A program made the translations under genes and the position numbers. The notes under the pieces were generated by a model, which saw nothing but the letters and a program-made list of their open reading frames with translations, was not told the DNA's origin and ran no database searches. A stretch of 64,000 nucleotides of DNA from Alkalihalobacillus sp. TS-13 (GTDB lineage: Bacteria; Bacillota; Bacilli; Bacillales; Fictibacillaceae). Below are positions 57,054 to 64,000 of the stretch, one piece after another; position 1 is the stretch's first letter, and each line of letters starts with the position of its first letter. Where the stretch lies: positions 3,286,001 through 3,350,000 of the forward strand of contig NZ_JAHKSI010000001.1 in assembly GCF_019720915.1 (NCBI RefSeq), written 5' to 3'.

Positions 57054-58031
57054 TTATCCTTGTAATGCTTGCATTGCTGTAATTAAGGATAACTTGTAGA
57101 CATCCTCACTGTTGCATCCTCTCGAAAGATCGTTCACTGGCTTGTTCAGCCCTTGGAGCACTGGTCCGATCGCTTCAAATCCACCTAAACGCTGAACCAT
57201 TTTATACCCGATGTTCCCTGCCTCCAGTCCAGGAAAGACGAATACATTCGCTCTTCCTTCAAGAGGAGAATCAGGTGCTTTCTTAGCAGCTACTTCCGGC
57301 ACAAATGCTGCATCGAATTGAAGCTCCCCATCTATAGGGAAATCAGTGCCCAATTCGTTCAATATGGTAACCGCATCGATTACTTTTTGTGTCTCATCCG
57401 ATTTTGCTGACCCTTTTGTAGAAAAGCTGAGCATCGCAACTCTTGGGGGGATACCGAATACCCGCGCAGTTTCGGCACTGGTTGCTGCAATTTCAGCTAA
57501 ATCCGTAGCGGATGGCTCGATATTGATTGCACAATCTGCAAAAATGTACCGTTCATCTTCTTTTACCATCAAGAAAGCCCCTGAAGTCCGTTTGATGCCT
57601 TCCTTCGTCTTGATGATTTGTAGAGCGGGTCGCACAGTATCTGCAGTTGAATGCGCTGCACCACTTACTAGCCCTGAAGCCTTATCCATATAAACGAGCA
57701 TGGTGCCAAAGTAATTGACATCCAGGAGAATTTCCCTCGCTTCAGGTTCATTGACTTTCCCTTTCCGGCGTTTCACAAATAGGTCAACCATTTCATCAAA
57801 ACCTTCATAATCAGCTGGTGAAAGAATTTCGACAAGGTCGAGGTCAAGTGCTTTCTGTTCCAAAGTCGTTCTGATGAATGCTTGGTCCCCGATCAAAATC
57901 GGTTTCAAAACCTTCTCCTCAGCCAAACGAAAAGCTGCGTCTATGATACGAGGATCATTTCCTTCTGGAAAAACAATCGAAGGATAGATCGCTTTAAGTC
58001 TCTGTTCCATTACTGAAAACATGTTACTCAT
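57054..58031 (-). CDS. pta: Phosphate acetyltransferase
   Basis: Interconverts acetyl-CoA and acetyl phosphate in overflow metabolism. 325 residues, the single-domain short Pta of Bacillus: SGLVSGAAHSTADTVRPALQ and FADCAINIEPSATDLAEIA are the signature regions; Ser/Arg active-site residues lie in SFSTKGSA and around R300. The start MSNMFSVMEQ has GGAGGAG 5 bp upstream. B. subtilis pta is activated by CcpA; a weak cre-like sequence (GTGAAGCGATTACA, 58164-58151, minus strand) lies about 120 bp upstream, only about 12 of 14 positions fitting. Confidence 0.95.
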   Translation of the reverse strand: MSNMFSVMEQRLKAIYPSIVFPEGNDPRIIDAAFRLAEEKVLKPILIGDQAFIRTTLEQKALDLDLVEILSPADYEGFDEMVDLFVKRRKGKVNEPEAREILLDVNYFGTMLVYMDKASGLVSGAAHSTADTVRPALQIIKTKEGIKRTSGAFLMVKEDERYIFADCAINIEPSATDLAEIAATSAETARVFGIPPRVAMLSFSTKGSAKSDETQKVIDAVTILNELGTDFPIDGELQFDAAFVPEVAAKKAPDSPLEGRANVFVFPGLEAGNIGYKMVQRLGGFEAIGPVLQGLNKPVNDLSRGCNSEDVYKLSLITAMQALQG

Positions 58032-58315
58032 GTTAACTCCTCCTCTTTCTAATGCTTACAGAGTTTTATTCAATGTTTCAAAAATGATTCTATCTTTTTC
58101 ATGTCCTACAATACTCCTTTTTATCCCTGTATGAAACCAAAAGAGTATTATGTAATCGCTTCACTCAAAAAGTTTTTACTTTCACAATTCTCATAACCTT
58201 TCTATCCGTTAATCAAACTTTAAAGCGAGTATATTTCTACGTCATTAAAACAATCTTTACTAAAAGAGCCTTCATAAAAATGTCAGACCCCTCTTTTTTT
58301 GTTTGCATGGATTTG

Positions 58316-58324
58316 TGATATGAT
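58316..58324 (+). promoter_or_regulatory. Extended -10 promoter candidate of hemQ
   Basis: TGATATGAT, 48 bp before hemQ. Nothing else is recognised in the 340-bp pta-hemQ divergent region. Confidence 0.4.
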
Positions 58325-58371
58325 GGTTACGGGAAAAACCTTGATAGTAATGAGATAAAGGAGTGTCTATA

Positions 58372-59118
58372 ATGAACGAAGCGGCTAAAACCTTAGATGG
58401 CTGGTATTGTTTACATGATTTTCGTACGATGAATTGGACAGCATGGAAATCTATCTCAAGTGACGAGCGTGAGCATGCGATCCAAGAACTACTCACTTTT
58501 CTTGAAAAATGGGAAGTGACAGAGGCACAACAACAAGGAAGTCACGCATTCTACTCAATCGTAGGACAAAAAGCTGATTTCATGATGATGCTTCTCCGTC
58601 CGACAATGCAAGAGCTTAATGAAATTGAAACAGCCTTCAATAAAACGACTTTTGCAGAGTACACAGTTCCTGTTTATTCATATGTATCAGTCGTAGAGCT
58701 AAGCAACTATATGGCTTCTAAAGATGTGGATCCAGAAACTGATCCAATGATTCAAGGACGCTTGAAGCCAACTCTTCCAAAGTGGGAACATGTTTGCTTC
58801 TATCCAATGGACAAACGCCGCGAAGGAAACGATAACTGGTACATGCTTTCGATGGACGAGCGTCGTGATATGATGCGCAGTCACGGCATGATCGGCCGCG
58901 GCTATGCAGGTAAAGTGAAGCAAATCATCACAGGTTCAGTAGGTTTCGACGATTGGGAATGGGGCGTCACCCTATTTGCAAACGACGTGCTCCAGTTCAA
59001 AAAGCTTGTATACGAAATGCGTTTTGACGAAGTAAGTGCACGTTTTGGTGAATTCGGTTCATTCTACGTAGGAAACATTTTGCCGAAAGAAAAAGTCAGT
59101 TCTTTCTTAGCTGTATAA
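58372..59118 (+). CDS. hemQ: Coproheme decarboxylase HemQ
   Basis: Oxidative decarboxylation of coprohaem III to haem b, last step of the Gram-positive haem route. It has 248 residues of the chlorite-dismutase fold; proximal His171 ([13 protein letters not shown]), catalytic Tyr144 and Lys148 (CFYPMDKRR) match the Listeria/Bacillus HemQ positions. The ATG at 58372 has AAAGGAG 8 bp upstream. Divergent from pta, upstream of cwlJ, the B. subtilis ywfI neighbourhood. Terminator follows. Confidence 0.95.
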   Translation: MNEAAKTLDGWYCLHDFRTMNWTAWKSISSDEREHAIQELLTFLEKWEVTEAQQQGSHAFYSIVGQKADFMMMLLRPTMQELNEIETAFNKTTFAEYTVPVYSYVSVVELSNYMASKDVDPETDPMIQGRLKPTLPKWEHVCFYPMDKRREGNDNWYMLSMDERRDMMRSHGMIGRGYAGKVKQIITGSVGFDDWEWGVTLFANDVLQFKKLVYEMRFDEVSARFGEFGSFYVGNILPKEKVSSFLAV

Positions 59119-59133
59119 ACATATTGGATTAAT

Positions 59134-59166
59134 CGACAGCCTTTATATGAGGGCTGTTTTTTGTTT
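59134..59166 (+). terminator. Terminator after hemQ
   Basis: ACAGCC (59136-59141) and GGCTGT (59152-59157) with further pairing, then TTTTTTG. Confidence 0.75.
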
Positions 59167-59288
59167 TTCCGAAAAGCTCTTTTAGTAATGGTTTGTTAAA
59201 GAATAATGTTGCGTTATTCACTAAACATTTTCTGATTGATCAATCATACGTATAGTAAGTGAAAGCCTACTTCATAGGGGGTGGCATC

Positions 59289-59720
59289 ATGGCAGTAGTG
59301 AGGGCGAATCAAAAAGATATCGAGACACTTGCAAGATTGATGCGAGCAGAAGGAGAGAGTGAAGGAAAGCTAGGAATGCTCATGGTCGGGAATGTGGGCG
59401 TCAATCGGGTAAGGGTCCGTTGTCTTGATTTTAAGGACATCAATACGATTCAAAGGATGGTCTTCCAATCTCCGGGAGGATTCGAAGCGACCCAGAAAGG
59501 CTATTTTTATCAAGGGGCGAGGCAAAGTGAAATCAAATTGGCGAAAAAGGTGATTGCAGGACAAAGATTCAACCCAGCTGAATTTTCCTTATGGTTCTTC
59601 AAACCACCAGGAGCTTGTCCAGCACAGTGGTACAACCAGGCTAATGCAGGTCGTTTCAAGTCCCATTGTTTCTATCAGCCTAGTGAGGCAGACTGTTCTG
59701 AGGTCTATTCAACGTTTTAA
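59289..59720 (+). CDS. cwlJ: Spore cortex-lytic enzyme CwlJ
   Basis: Cell-wall hydrolase of the SleB/CwlJ family needed for cortex lysis during germination, spore-coat localised. It has 143 residues with the catalytic Glu21 (RAEGESEGKLGMLMVGNVG) and no signal peptide, the CwlJ form. The ATG at 59289 has GGGGGTGG 5 bp upstream; a longer frame is not family-like. Followed 72 bp later by gerQ, which is needed for CwlJ function, as in Bacillus. The upstream CATACGTA (59245) resembles a sigma-E -10 box, weakly. Confidence 0.95.
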   Translation: MAVVRANQKDIETLARLMRAEGESEGKLGMLMVGNVGVNRVRVRCLDFKDINTIQRMVFQSPGGFEATQKGYFYQGARQSEIKLAKKVIAGQRFNPAEFSLWFFKPPGACPAQWYNQANAGRFKSHCFYQPSEADCSEVYSTF

Positions 59721-59792
59721 TAGTCATAACTTATCCGAGCACCGAGTATACCTGTTTAATAGGGAGTATCATTGAAGATGGGGAGGTTTGTT

Positions 59793-60254
59793 ATGAACTA
59801 TCCGAATTATCGTCAGAATCAAAACAACATGCAGGGAATGCAAGGTATGCCGGGTACTCAAGGCATGCAAGGAAATCAAGGCATGCAAGGAATGCAGGCT
59901 GTGCCTGGTCAATTCCCATCAGGATTTCCTGGTGCAGCTCAAATGAACGGCCAACTCCCGGTCGAACAGTCGTATATCGAGAATATCCTTCGTTTGAACC
60001 GGGGTAAAGTTGGAACATTCTATATGACATTCGAAGGCAATCCGAAATGGCCGGCAAAAATTTTCAGAGGTGTAATAGAGGCTGCAGGACGCGATCACAT
60101 CATCATCAGTGATCCTGAATCAGGAAAACGTTATTTATTATTGATGGTGTACTTGGATTATGTAACGTTTGATGAAGAAATCGAGTACAGTTATCCTTTT
60201 AACAATCAAAGTGCTCAAAGTGCTGGACAAATGGTGACTTACTCTCCAAGGTAA
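59793..60254 (+). CDS. gerQ: Spore coat protein GerQ
   Basis: Coat protein that anchors CwlJ; in B. subtilis it is cross-linked by transglutaminase Tgl. It has 153 residues: an N-terminal Gln/Met/Gly repeat stretch (QGMQGM and MQGNQG, about 8-40), rich in glutamine cross-link donors, then the conserved GerQ domain (VEQSYIENILRLNRGK... to YLDYVTFDEEIEYSYP). The ATG at 59793 has GGGGAGG 6 bp upstream. Probably co-transcribed with cwlJ. Terminator follows directly. Confidence 0.95.
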   Translation: MNYPNYRQNQNNMQGMQGMPGTQGMQGNQGMQGMQAVPGQFPSGFPGAAQMNGQLPVEQSYIENILRLNRGKVGTFYMTFEGNPKWPAKIFRGVIEAAGRDHIIISDPESGKRYLLLMVYLDYVTFDEEIEYSYPFNNQSAQSAGQMVTYSPR

Positions 60255-60261
60255 GTATTGA

Positions 60262-60308
60262 GAAAGGGCGGATAACGCATCCATTGATGTGATGACGCCC
60301 TTTTTTCT
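60262..60308 (+). terminator. Terminator after gerQ
   Basis: AGAAAGGGCG pairs with CGCCCTTTTTTCT, with an inner GCATC/GATGT stem. Confidence 0.85.
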
Positions 60309-60331
60309 TTTGCTGCTGCCTCATCTCGCTG

Positions 60332-60390
60332 GTGCCTGGCACCGTTTTGAAAGTCTTGCTACAACTGGTTTCCCATTCGGTGCCAGGCAC
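60332..60390. repeat. Family B repeat, single module
   Basis: GTGCCTGGCACC (60332) and GGTGCCAGGCAC (60379) start 47 bp apart, with inner AAAGTC.TGCTA and TTTCCCATTC matching the 2.1 kb copy. It is directly next to a family A element. Confidence 0.8.
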
Positions 60391-60406
60391 ACACTGGGCA
60401 TGCACT

Positions 60407-60592
60407 TTAACGGACATGAGAGCCGCTATTTGTGAAAAAAGGCTGTGAGGTAAAAAATTAACGGACATGAGAGCCTTTATTTGTTGTTAATAGGGCTGAT
60501 TTAGGCTCATTTCACCGAAATAACGTCTCTGGTGTCCGTTAAGTCTTCAAAAAAGAGGTTTTCGGCACAAATAAGGTCTCTGGTGTCCGTTA
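60407..60592. repeat. Family A element, four-site form, copy 3
   Basis: Forward sites at 60407 and 60458 (TTAACGGACATGAGAGCC), inverted sites at 60518 and 60569 (TCTGGTGTCCGTTAA). Offsets 51, 60, 51. Here the forward sites carry CATGAG instead of CACCAG. Confidence 0.85.
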
Positions 60593-60619
60593 ACCCACAC
60601 TAACAACGCCAAGTTAAGC

Positions 60620-60655
60620 CTTCCCCCCACGGAAAGGGAGTGAATTTCACAAAAT
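60620..60655. repeat. Family C left-end fragment, reverse orientation
   Basis: CACGGAAAGGGAGTGAATTT is the complement of the family C left tip; no right arm is present. It is the only fragment in this orientation in the window. Confidence 0.5.
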
Positions 60656-60728
60656 CAACAATAATGTATAACAATACAATTAAAAAAAGCAAAAAGAGCT
60701 GACTCAAACTCTTTTTGCTGCTAGAAAC

Positions 60729-61100
60729 CTATACTTTCAACATCGCGATGATGATCAGCACCCAGCTGATAATGAACGCCAGACCTCCAAATGGCGTGAT
60801 GATCCCTAATTTCGAAATTCCGGTCACACTCAATACATACAAACTTCCCGAGAATAGAATGATCCCTAAAAGCATAATCCACCCTGCTGCTCCAAGCATT
60901 GAGGAGTTCGGAAATTTATCAGCTAAAAATGCGACTACGAAAAGTCCGAGTGCATGAAAAATGTGATATTGTACACCTGTTTTGTACACTTCCATCATCT
61001 TGGAGGAGAGCTTCGATTCAAGTCCATGGGCTCCAAAAGCACCGAGAACTACGGCTAGACCCGCGTTTAATGCACCTAAAAGAATAAATAATTTAAACAT
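60729..61100 (-). CDS. ywdK: DUF423 membrane protein (YwdK type)
   Basis: Small integral membrane protein of 123 residues with four helices. The start segment NAGLAVVLGAFGAHGLE, then GVQYHIFHALGLF, mark DUF423. Function unknown. AAAAGGAG precedes the ATG. Lies downstream of gerQ as ywdK does in B. subtilis (ywdL-ywdK), but on the opposite strand. Confidence 0.9.
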   Translation of the reverse strand: MFKLFILLGALNAGLAVVLGAFGAHGLESKLSSKMMEVYKTGVQYHIFHALGLFVVAFLADKFPNSSMLGAAGWIMLLGIILFSGSLYVLSVTGISKLGIITPFGGLAFIISWVLIIIAMLKV

Positions 61101-61194
61101 GATTCTTCTCCTTTTGGCATATTGGATTATCGTGACAATGCTTCTTCAAGTGTAATGAAAACTTTTCCGCTTGCCAACTGTTTAAGAAAGACGT

Positions 61195-61467
61195 CTAACA
61201 TTTGTCATTTTTCAACTTCTCAAGAACAGCTTGTCCCTCCTTGGTCTTTTCCAACAATTCCTTCAAAGTCGGTAGATGATCTGTATCATAACCTCGGACC
61301 GCTTCCATCACCCTTAACTTGACCTCCTGTTCGACATCTTCCTGATAACGTCTTTCCATCGAAATGACTGTCTGTTTGATTTTCGGTTCCAGGCGCTCGA
61401 GTATATGCTGAATTGAAGATCTATCATTCTTTTTCTTTGCTTTTTGCACGCTTCCGTATAAATCCAT
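61195..61467 (-). CDS. RsoA-like small protein with a sigma region 2-type start (HTH_16-like)
   Basis: 90 residues. The pattern VQKAKKKNDRSSIQHILERL then IKQTVISMERRYQEDVEQEV resembles the start of sigma-factor region 2, as in RsoA, the co-sigma protein that acts with SigO in B. subtilis. The second half (LPTLKELLEKTKEGQAVLEK) is helical. The ATG at 61467 has AGAGGA 9 bp upstream; the earlier ATG overlaps the site. It overlaps the YvrJ-like gene by 44 bp, so the three genes 62150-61195 are one coupled unit. No domain contacting promoter -35 is present, so it would need a partner. Confidence 0.6.
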   Translation of the reverse strand: MDLYGSVQKAKKKNDRSSIQHILERLEPKIKQTVISMERRYQEDVEQEVKLRVMEAVRGYDTDHLPTLKELLEKTKEGQAVLEKLKNDKC

Positions 61468-61633
61468 GTCTTTCATTCCTCTCTTCCAAGTGTTCTCCAA
61501 TTTCTTGAATGGAACTCTCCAGATTGACGAGCCTCTTTTCAAATTGAAACAAGAGATAAAGTGCCACTACTGTCGGAAAACCGATGTTTGAAATCAAGTT
61601 GAACCATCCGACGACATTCGTTCCTTCAAGCAT
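61424..61633 (-). CDS. YvrJ-family membrane peptide
   Basis: 69 residues: one membrane helix (about 10-30, ISNIGFPTVVALYLLFQFEK, the YvrJ family signature) followed by a charged coiled-coil tail. The ATG at 61633 has GAAGG 8 bp upstream and overlaps the sigma gene stop by 8 bp. In B. subtilis yvrJ lies in the sigO region. Role unknown; a membrane tether or sensor for the sigma pair is a guess. Confidence 0.75.
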   Translation of the reverse strand: MLEGTNVVGWFNLISNIGFPTVVALYLLFQFEKRLVNLESSIQEIGEHLEERNERHGFIRKRAKSKEKE

Positions 61634-62150
61634 ATTTTTCACCTTCCATCCATTTTTTCAAATGATCCAAAGCACGTCGATGTGTTTTCGAAATTGATTG
61701 TGGGCTCACATCCAGAGAATGTGCAATTTCCCTCAACTTCCATTCTCTTTGATAGTGTAGATGGATGATTTTCCTTTGATGCTCCGTCAATCTTAAAATG
61801 GCTTGGCTCAATATAGGACACTCGAATTCTGTCTGGATATAGTCTTTCAGTGTGTTGTCTTCTGTAAAAATTTTTTCCAAAGCTGTCTCTTCAATTGTGG
61901 GGAACTGATTTTTCCGGAGTTTTCGTATATAGTTGATCGCTTGATAATAAATGAATTTAGACATGTAATGAATGAATCGGCATTCAAAACAAAATTGTTG
62001 GAAGCGATGATTCAATTCCGTGTATTGATCAACCGATGGTGAATTGATGAATTGCAGCATTTCAATCCGATTATCCTGATGGTTTATAAATGCTGATAAG
62101 AGATCCCCCTGTCTTTCTATTTGACGTAATATACGCTCTGCATCTCTCAT
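61626..62150 (-). CDS. Sigma-70 family factor, SigO-like
   Basis: RNA polymerase sigma factor of 174 residues. Region 4 is clear (114-168): AILRLTEHQRKIIHLHYQRE and a helix-turn-helix LREIAHSLDVSPQSISKTH. The N-terminal half (46-80, FQQFCFECRFIHYMSKFIYY) is only weakly like region 2, as in SigO, whose region 2 role is supplied by RsoA. The ATG has GGGAGGG 7 bp upstream. Overlapped by the YvrJ-like gene. No anti-sigma gene (rsiO/yvrL) or oxdC is adjacent. Two direct repeats lie just upstream. Confidence 0.8.
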   Translation of the reverse strand: MRDAERILRQIERQGDLLSAFINHQDNRIEMLQFINSPSVDQYTELNHRFQQFCFECRFIHYMSKFIYYQAINYIRKLRKNQFPTIEETALEKIFTEDNTLKDYIQTEFECPILSQAILRLTEHQRKIIHLHYQREWKLREIAHSLDVSPQSISKTHRRALDHLKKWMEGEKYA

Positions 62151-62173
62151 TCTGCATCCCTCCCTTTATCAAT

Positions 62174-62216
62174 AAAGCAAAACGAACGTCCAAAAAAACA
62201 AACAAAACGCGAACGT
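62174..62216 (-). promoter_or_regulatory. Two direct repeats upstream of the sigma gene
   Basis: AAAGCAAAACGAACGT (62174-62189) and AAACAAAACGCGAACGT (62200-62216) are direct repeats 26 bp apart on the plus strand, 24-66 bp before the sigma gene start. Possible activator or autoregulatory site. Confidence 0.5.
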
Positions 62217-62233
62217 TTGTTCTTATTTTAAGT

Positions 62234-62280
62234 ATAAAAAAGAGAACACCCTTTGACCATAAGGCTTTTCGGGTGTTCTA
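62234..62280 (-). terminator. Terminator after the MFS gene
   Basis: On the minus strand AGAACACCC pairs with GGGTGTTCT and is followed by CTTTTTTA. Confidence 0.85.
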
Positions 62281-62318
62281 TGTTCGTGTCTATCGTCCCA
62301 CTTAAGCGAACAATATGC

Positions 62319-63509
62319 TCAAGCTTTCCTTTTGCCTTCTGCTGATTCCGTTGTGCCTGGTGTACGGATGAAAAACGATAACACCAATAGAATCGCTAAG
62401 AAAACGATCGGCAGGTTGAACCCGGCATCCGAACCATACGCCTCAGACACGACACCCACAATCCAACCAGCGAACGCCCCGCCAATTCCTGCTGCTACAT
62501 AGACCAGGCCGAGAGCCGATCCGCCTGTTCTGCTTAATTTCGTTCCAATAGCGGTCGCAGTTGGAAAAAGAACGGAGAAAAACAATCCAGCAATACCAAA
62601 CAAGTATACCCAGTCATCCACAAACACTTTACTGATCGTGACAAAAACTAGACTAAGAGCTGAAAAAGATAACAATAGCATTCTTTCACCAAGCATATTG
62701 ATCAACCAACCGCCTGCAAGACGTCCAACTGTGAAGCAGAGTGAGAATACGGAGATGATAGTCGCTACCATGCTGTTCTTTGCTGCTTCAGATGCACCGC
62801 CTAGAGTCAAGTCTTTTAAATATGTCGGGAAAAAGTTCAAAAAAGAAACTTCCGCTGACACATAGAAAATCAAAAAGATCATGACGAGGATGAAATGGTA
62901 TTGGCCAAGCATTTCCTTGAAAGCCGATAGATTGACCTTATCCACTTCCCCTTCAGGCAATTTCACGCTTAATACGTAAAAAATCAAGGCGATCAACAAT
63001 ATGGCGATCCCAATATAAAAATAACGCCAGGAAATTTCGTTTGAAAACATCATCTTCAACACAATCGGAAATATAAACATCCCGAAACCGTAAATTCCCA
63101 TCGCGATATTGAACATCGTCCCCTGTTTTTCAGGATAGACGGCGGGAACAATTGCATTGGAGGCAACTGTCATCGCTCCGAGTCCAAACCCTACAATAAG
63201 GTAAAACCCCAGGAAGAAGGCGATTGTCTGTGCAAGTCCAGTACCGAGAAGCCCTGCTCCCATGATGATACATCCGATCACCATCATAACTTTCACACCG
63301 CGTTTATCTGTAAAATAACCGATGATCACACTAGCCAATACAAAGCCCAATTGGAAGATGAAAACCACCAGTCCAAATTGACTTAAATCAAGCCCGATAT
63401 CTCTCTCAACTTCATCGAGGACAATACCTTTCGTACTTGATAATCCACCCAATAACAACATGGTAAAAAACATGATGACAAGGGCTGATAGACTTTTTAT
63501 TTTAGACAT
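62319..63509 (-). CDS. MFS transporter
   Basis: Major facilitator superfamily permease of 396 residues with 12 helices. The family-specific loop GYFTDKRGVK between helices 2 and 3 is present. The start at 63509 (MSKIKSLSALVIMFF) has GGAGAGAG 4 bp upstream; a longer frame lacks a site. It is divergent from a GH13 alpha-glucosidase, so a sugar (glucoside or maltooligosaccharide) is a reasonable guess for its substrate, not shown by sequence. Confidence 0.82.
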   Translation of the reverse strand: MSKIKSLSALVIMFFTMLLLGGLSSTKGIVLDEVERDIGLDLSQFGLVVFIFQLGFVLASVIIGYFTDKRGVKVMMVIGCIIMGAGLLGTGLAQTIAFFLGFYLIVGFGLGAMTVASNAIVPAVYPEKQGTMFNIAMGIYGFGMFIFPIVLKMMFSNEISWRYFYIGIAILLIALIFYVLSVKLPEGEVDKVNLSAFKEMLGQYHFILVMIFLIFYVSAEVSFLNFFPTYLKDLTLGGASEAAKNSMVATIISVFSLCFTVGRLAGGWLINMLGERMLLLSFSALSLVFVTISKVFVDDWVYLFGIAGLFFSVLFPTATAIGTKLSRTGGSALGLVYVAAGIGGAFAGWIVGVVSEAYGSDAGFNLPIVFLAILLVLSFFIRTPGTTESAEGKRKA

Positions 63510-63682
63510 GACACTCTCTCCAATCCTGCCTGCCGAATTTTCTCCTATATTGATTCCCGCTGTCACCAGACTTTACACTTCCAATCATCCATTGGATAAT
63601 GGCGATAGGAGAAAACTTGCCTATACATGTGATCTTGTAAGATTTACAATTTTGCTTTATTTAGAATGTTAATTTGTGCTAA

Positions 63683-64000
<318 letters not shown>

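Noticed and set aside
58151-58164. CcpA cre site for pta
   Set aside because: Only about 12 of 14 positions fit and the TG end is wrong; kept as a remark in the pta entry.

Overview
The window is chromosomal DNA of an endospore-forming Bacillaceae bacterium. The gene order largely follows the Bacillus subtilis glpX-murAB-tal-fba-spo0F-pyrG-rpoE, fadF-cls, argS-ywiB-speB-speE-pbpG-ywhD, ywgA-ywfO and ywfL-pta-hemQ-cwlJ-gerQ-ywdK segments. Spo0F, CwlJ, GerQ, a GerA-type receptor operon and a PbpG-type PBP show sporulation; HemQ shows the Gram-positive coproporphyrin haem route. Most genes are on the minus strand.

Layout: 1-5 kb: a truncated CoA-disulfide reductase, a YhcN-like lipoprotein, tdk, rpmE, rho. 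5-11.8 kb: glpX, murAB, tal, fba, spo0F and the divergent ywjG. 11.8-15.3 kb: a small unannotated ORF, then pyrG and rpoE with a complete pyrG attenuator (GGGC start and C6-containing terminator). 15.8-28 kb: an acyl-CoA catabolism island (icmF, tetR, meaB, two acyl-CoA dehydrogenases, hbd, thiolase, fadF) absent from this position in B. subtilis. 28-35 kb: cls, a rearranged ZIP transporter pseudogene, RDD and XapX membrane proteins, an alpha/beta hydrolase, argS-ywiB and a histidine-kinase remnant. 35-43 kb: speB-speE, a class A PBP, ywhD, a purine permease with paired PurR boxes, a secreted glycerophosphodiesterase. 43-48 kb: nrdAB behind a cobalamin riboswitch. 48-55.7 kb: ywgA-ywfO, a ger operon in A-C-B order, a dicarboxylate/glutamate symporter. 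56-64 kb: lipL, pta, hemQ, cwlJ, gerQ, DUF423, a three-gene sigma-factor locus resembling SigO/YvrJ/RsoA, an MFS permease and the start of a GH13 alpha-glucosidase.

Two themes link the genes. Cobalamin: the B12-dependent mutase IcmF is encoded here, and class I ribonucleotide reductase is under a B12 riboswitch, which implies a B12-dependent reductase elsewhere. Fatty and branched acyl-CoA catabolism: dehydrogenases, hydroxyacyl-CoA dehydrogenase, thiolase and the electron-transfer protein FadF feed one route, probably under the TetR regulator.

The intergenic DNA is the most unusual part. It carries several dispersed non-coding families: (A) a rigid 186-bp element with four short sites at fixed 51/60/51-bp offsets; (B) 47-48-bp modules bounded by GTGCCTGGCACC; (C) 110-400-bp imperfect hairpins with CCGCGGG/CCCGCAGGAG ends; (D) a 150-280-bp element that begins within a few bases of stop codons; (E) a GGCTGAGCC core; and (P) six arrays, each with its own unit sequence but all with a period near 20 bp. 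I found no CRISPR array, prophage, insertion sequence, tRNA or rRNA.
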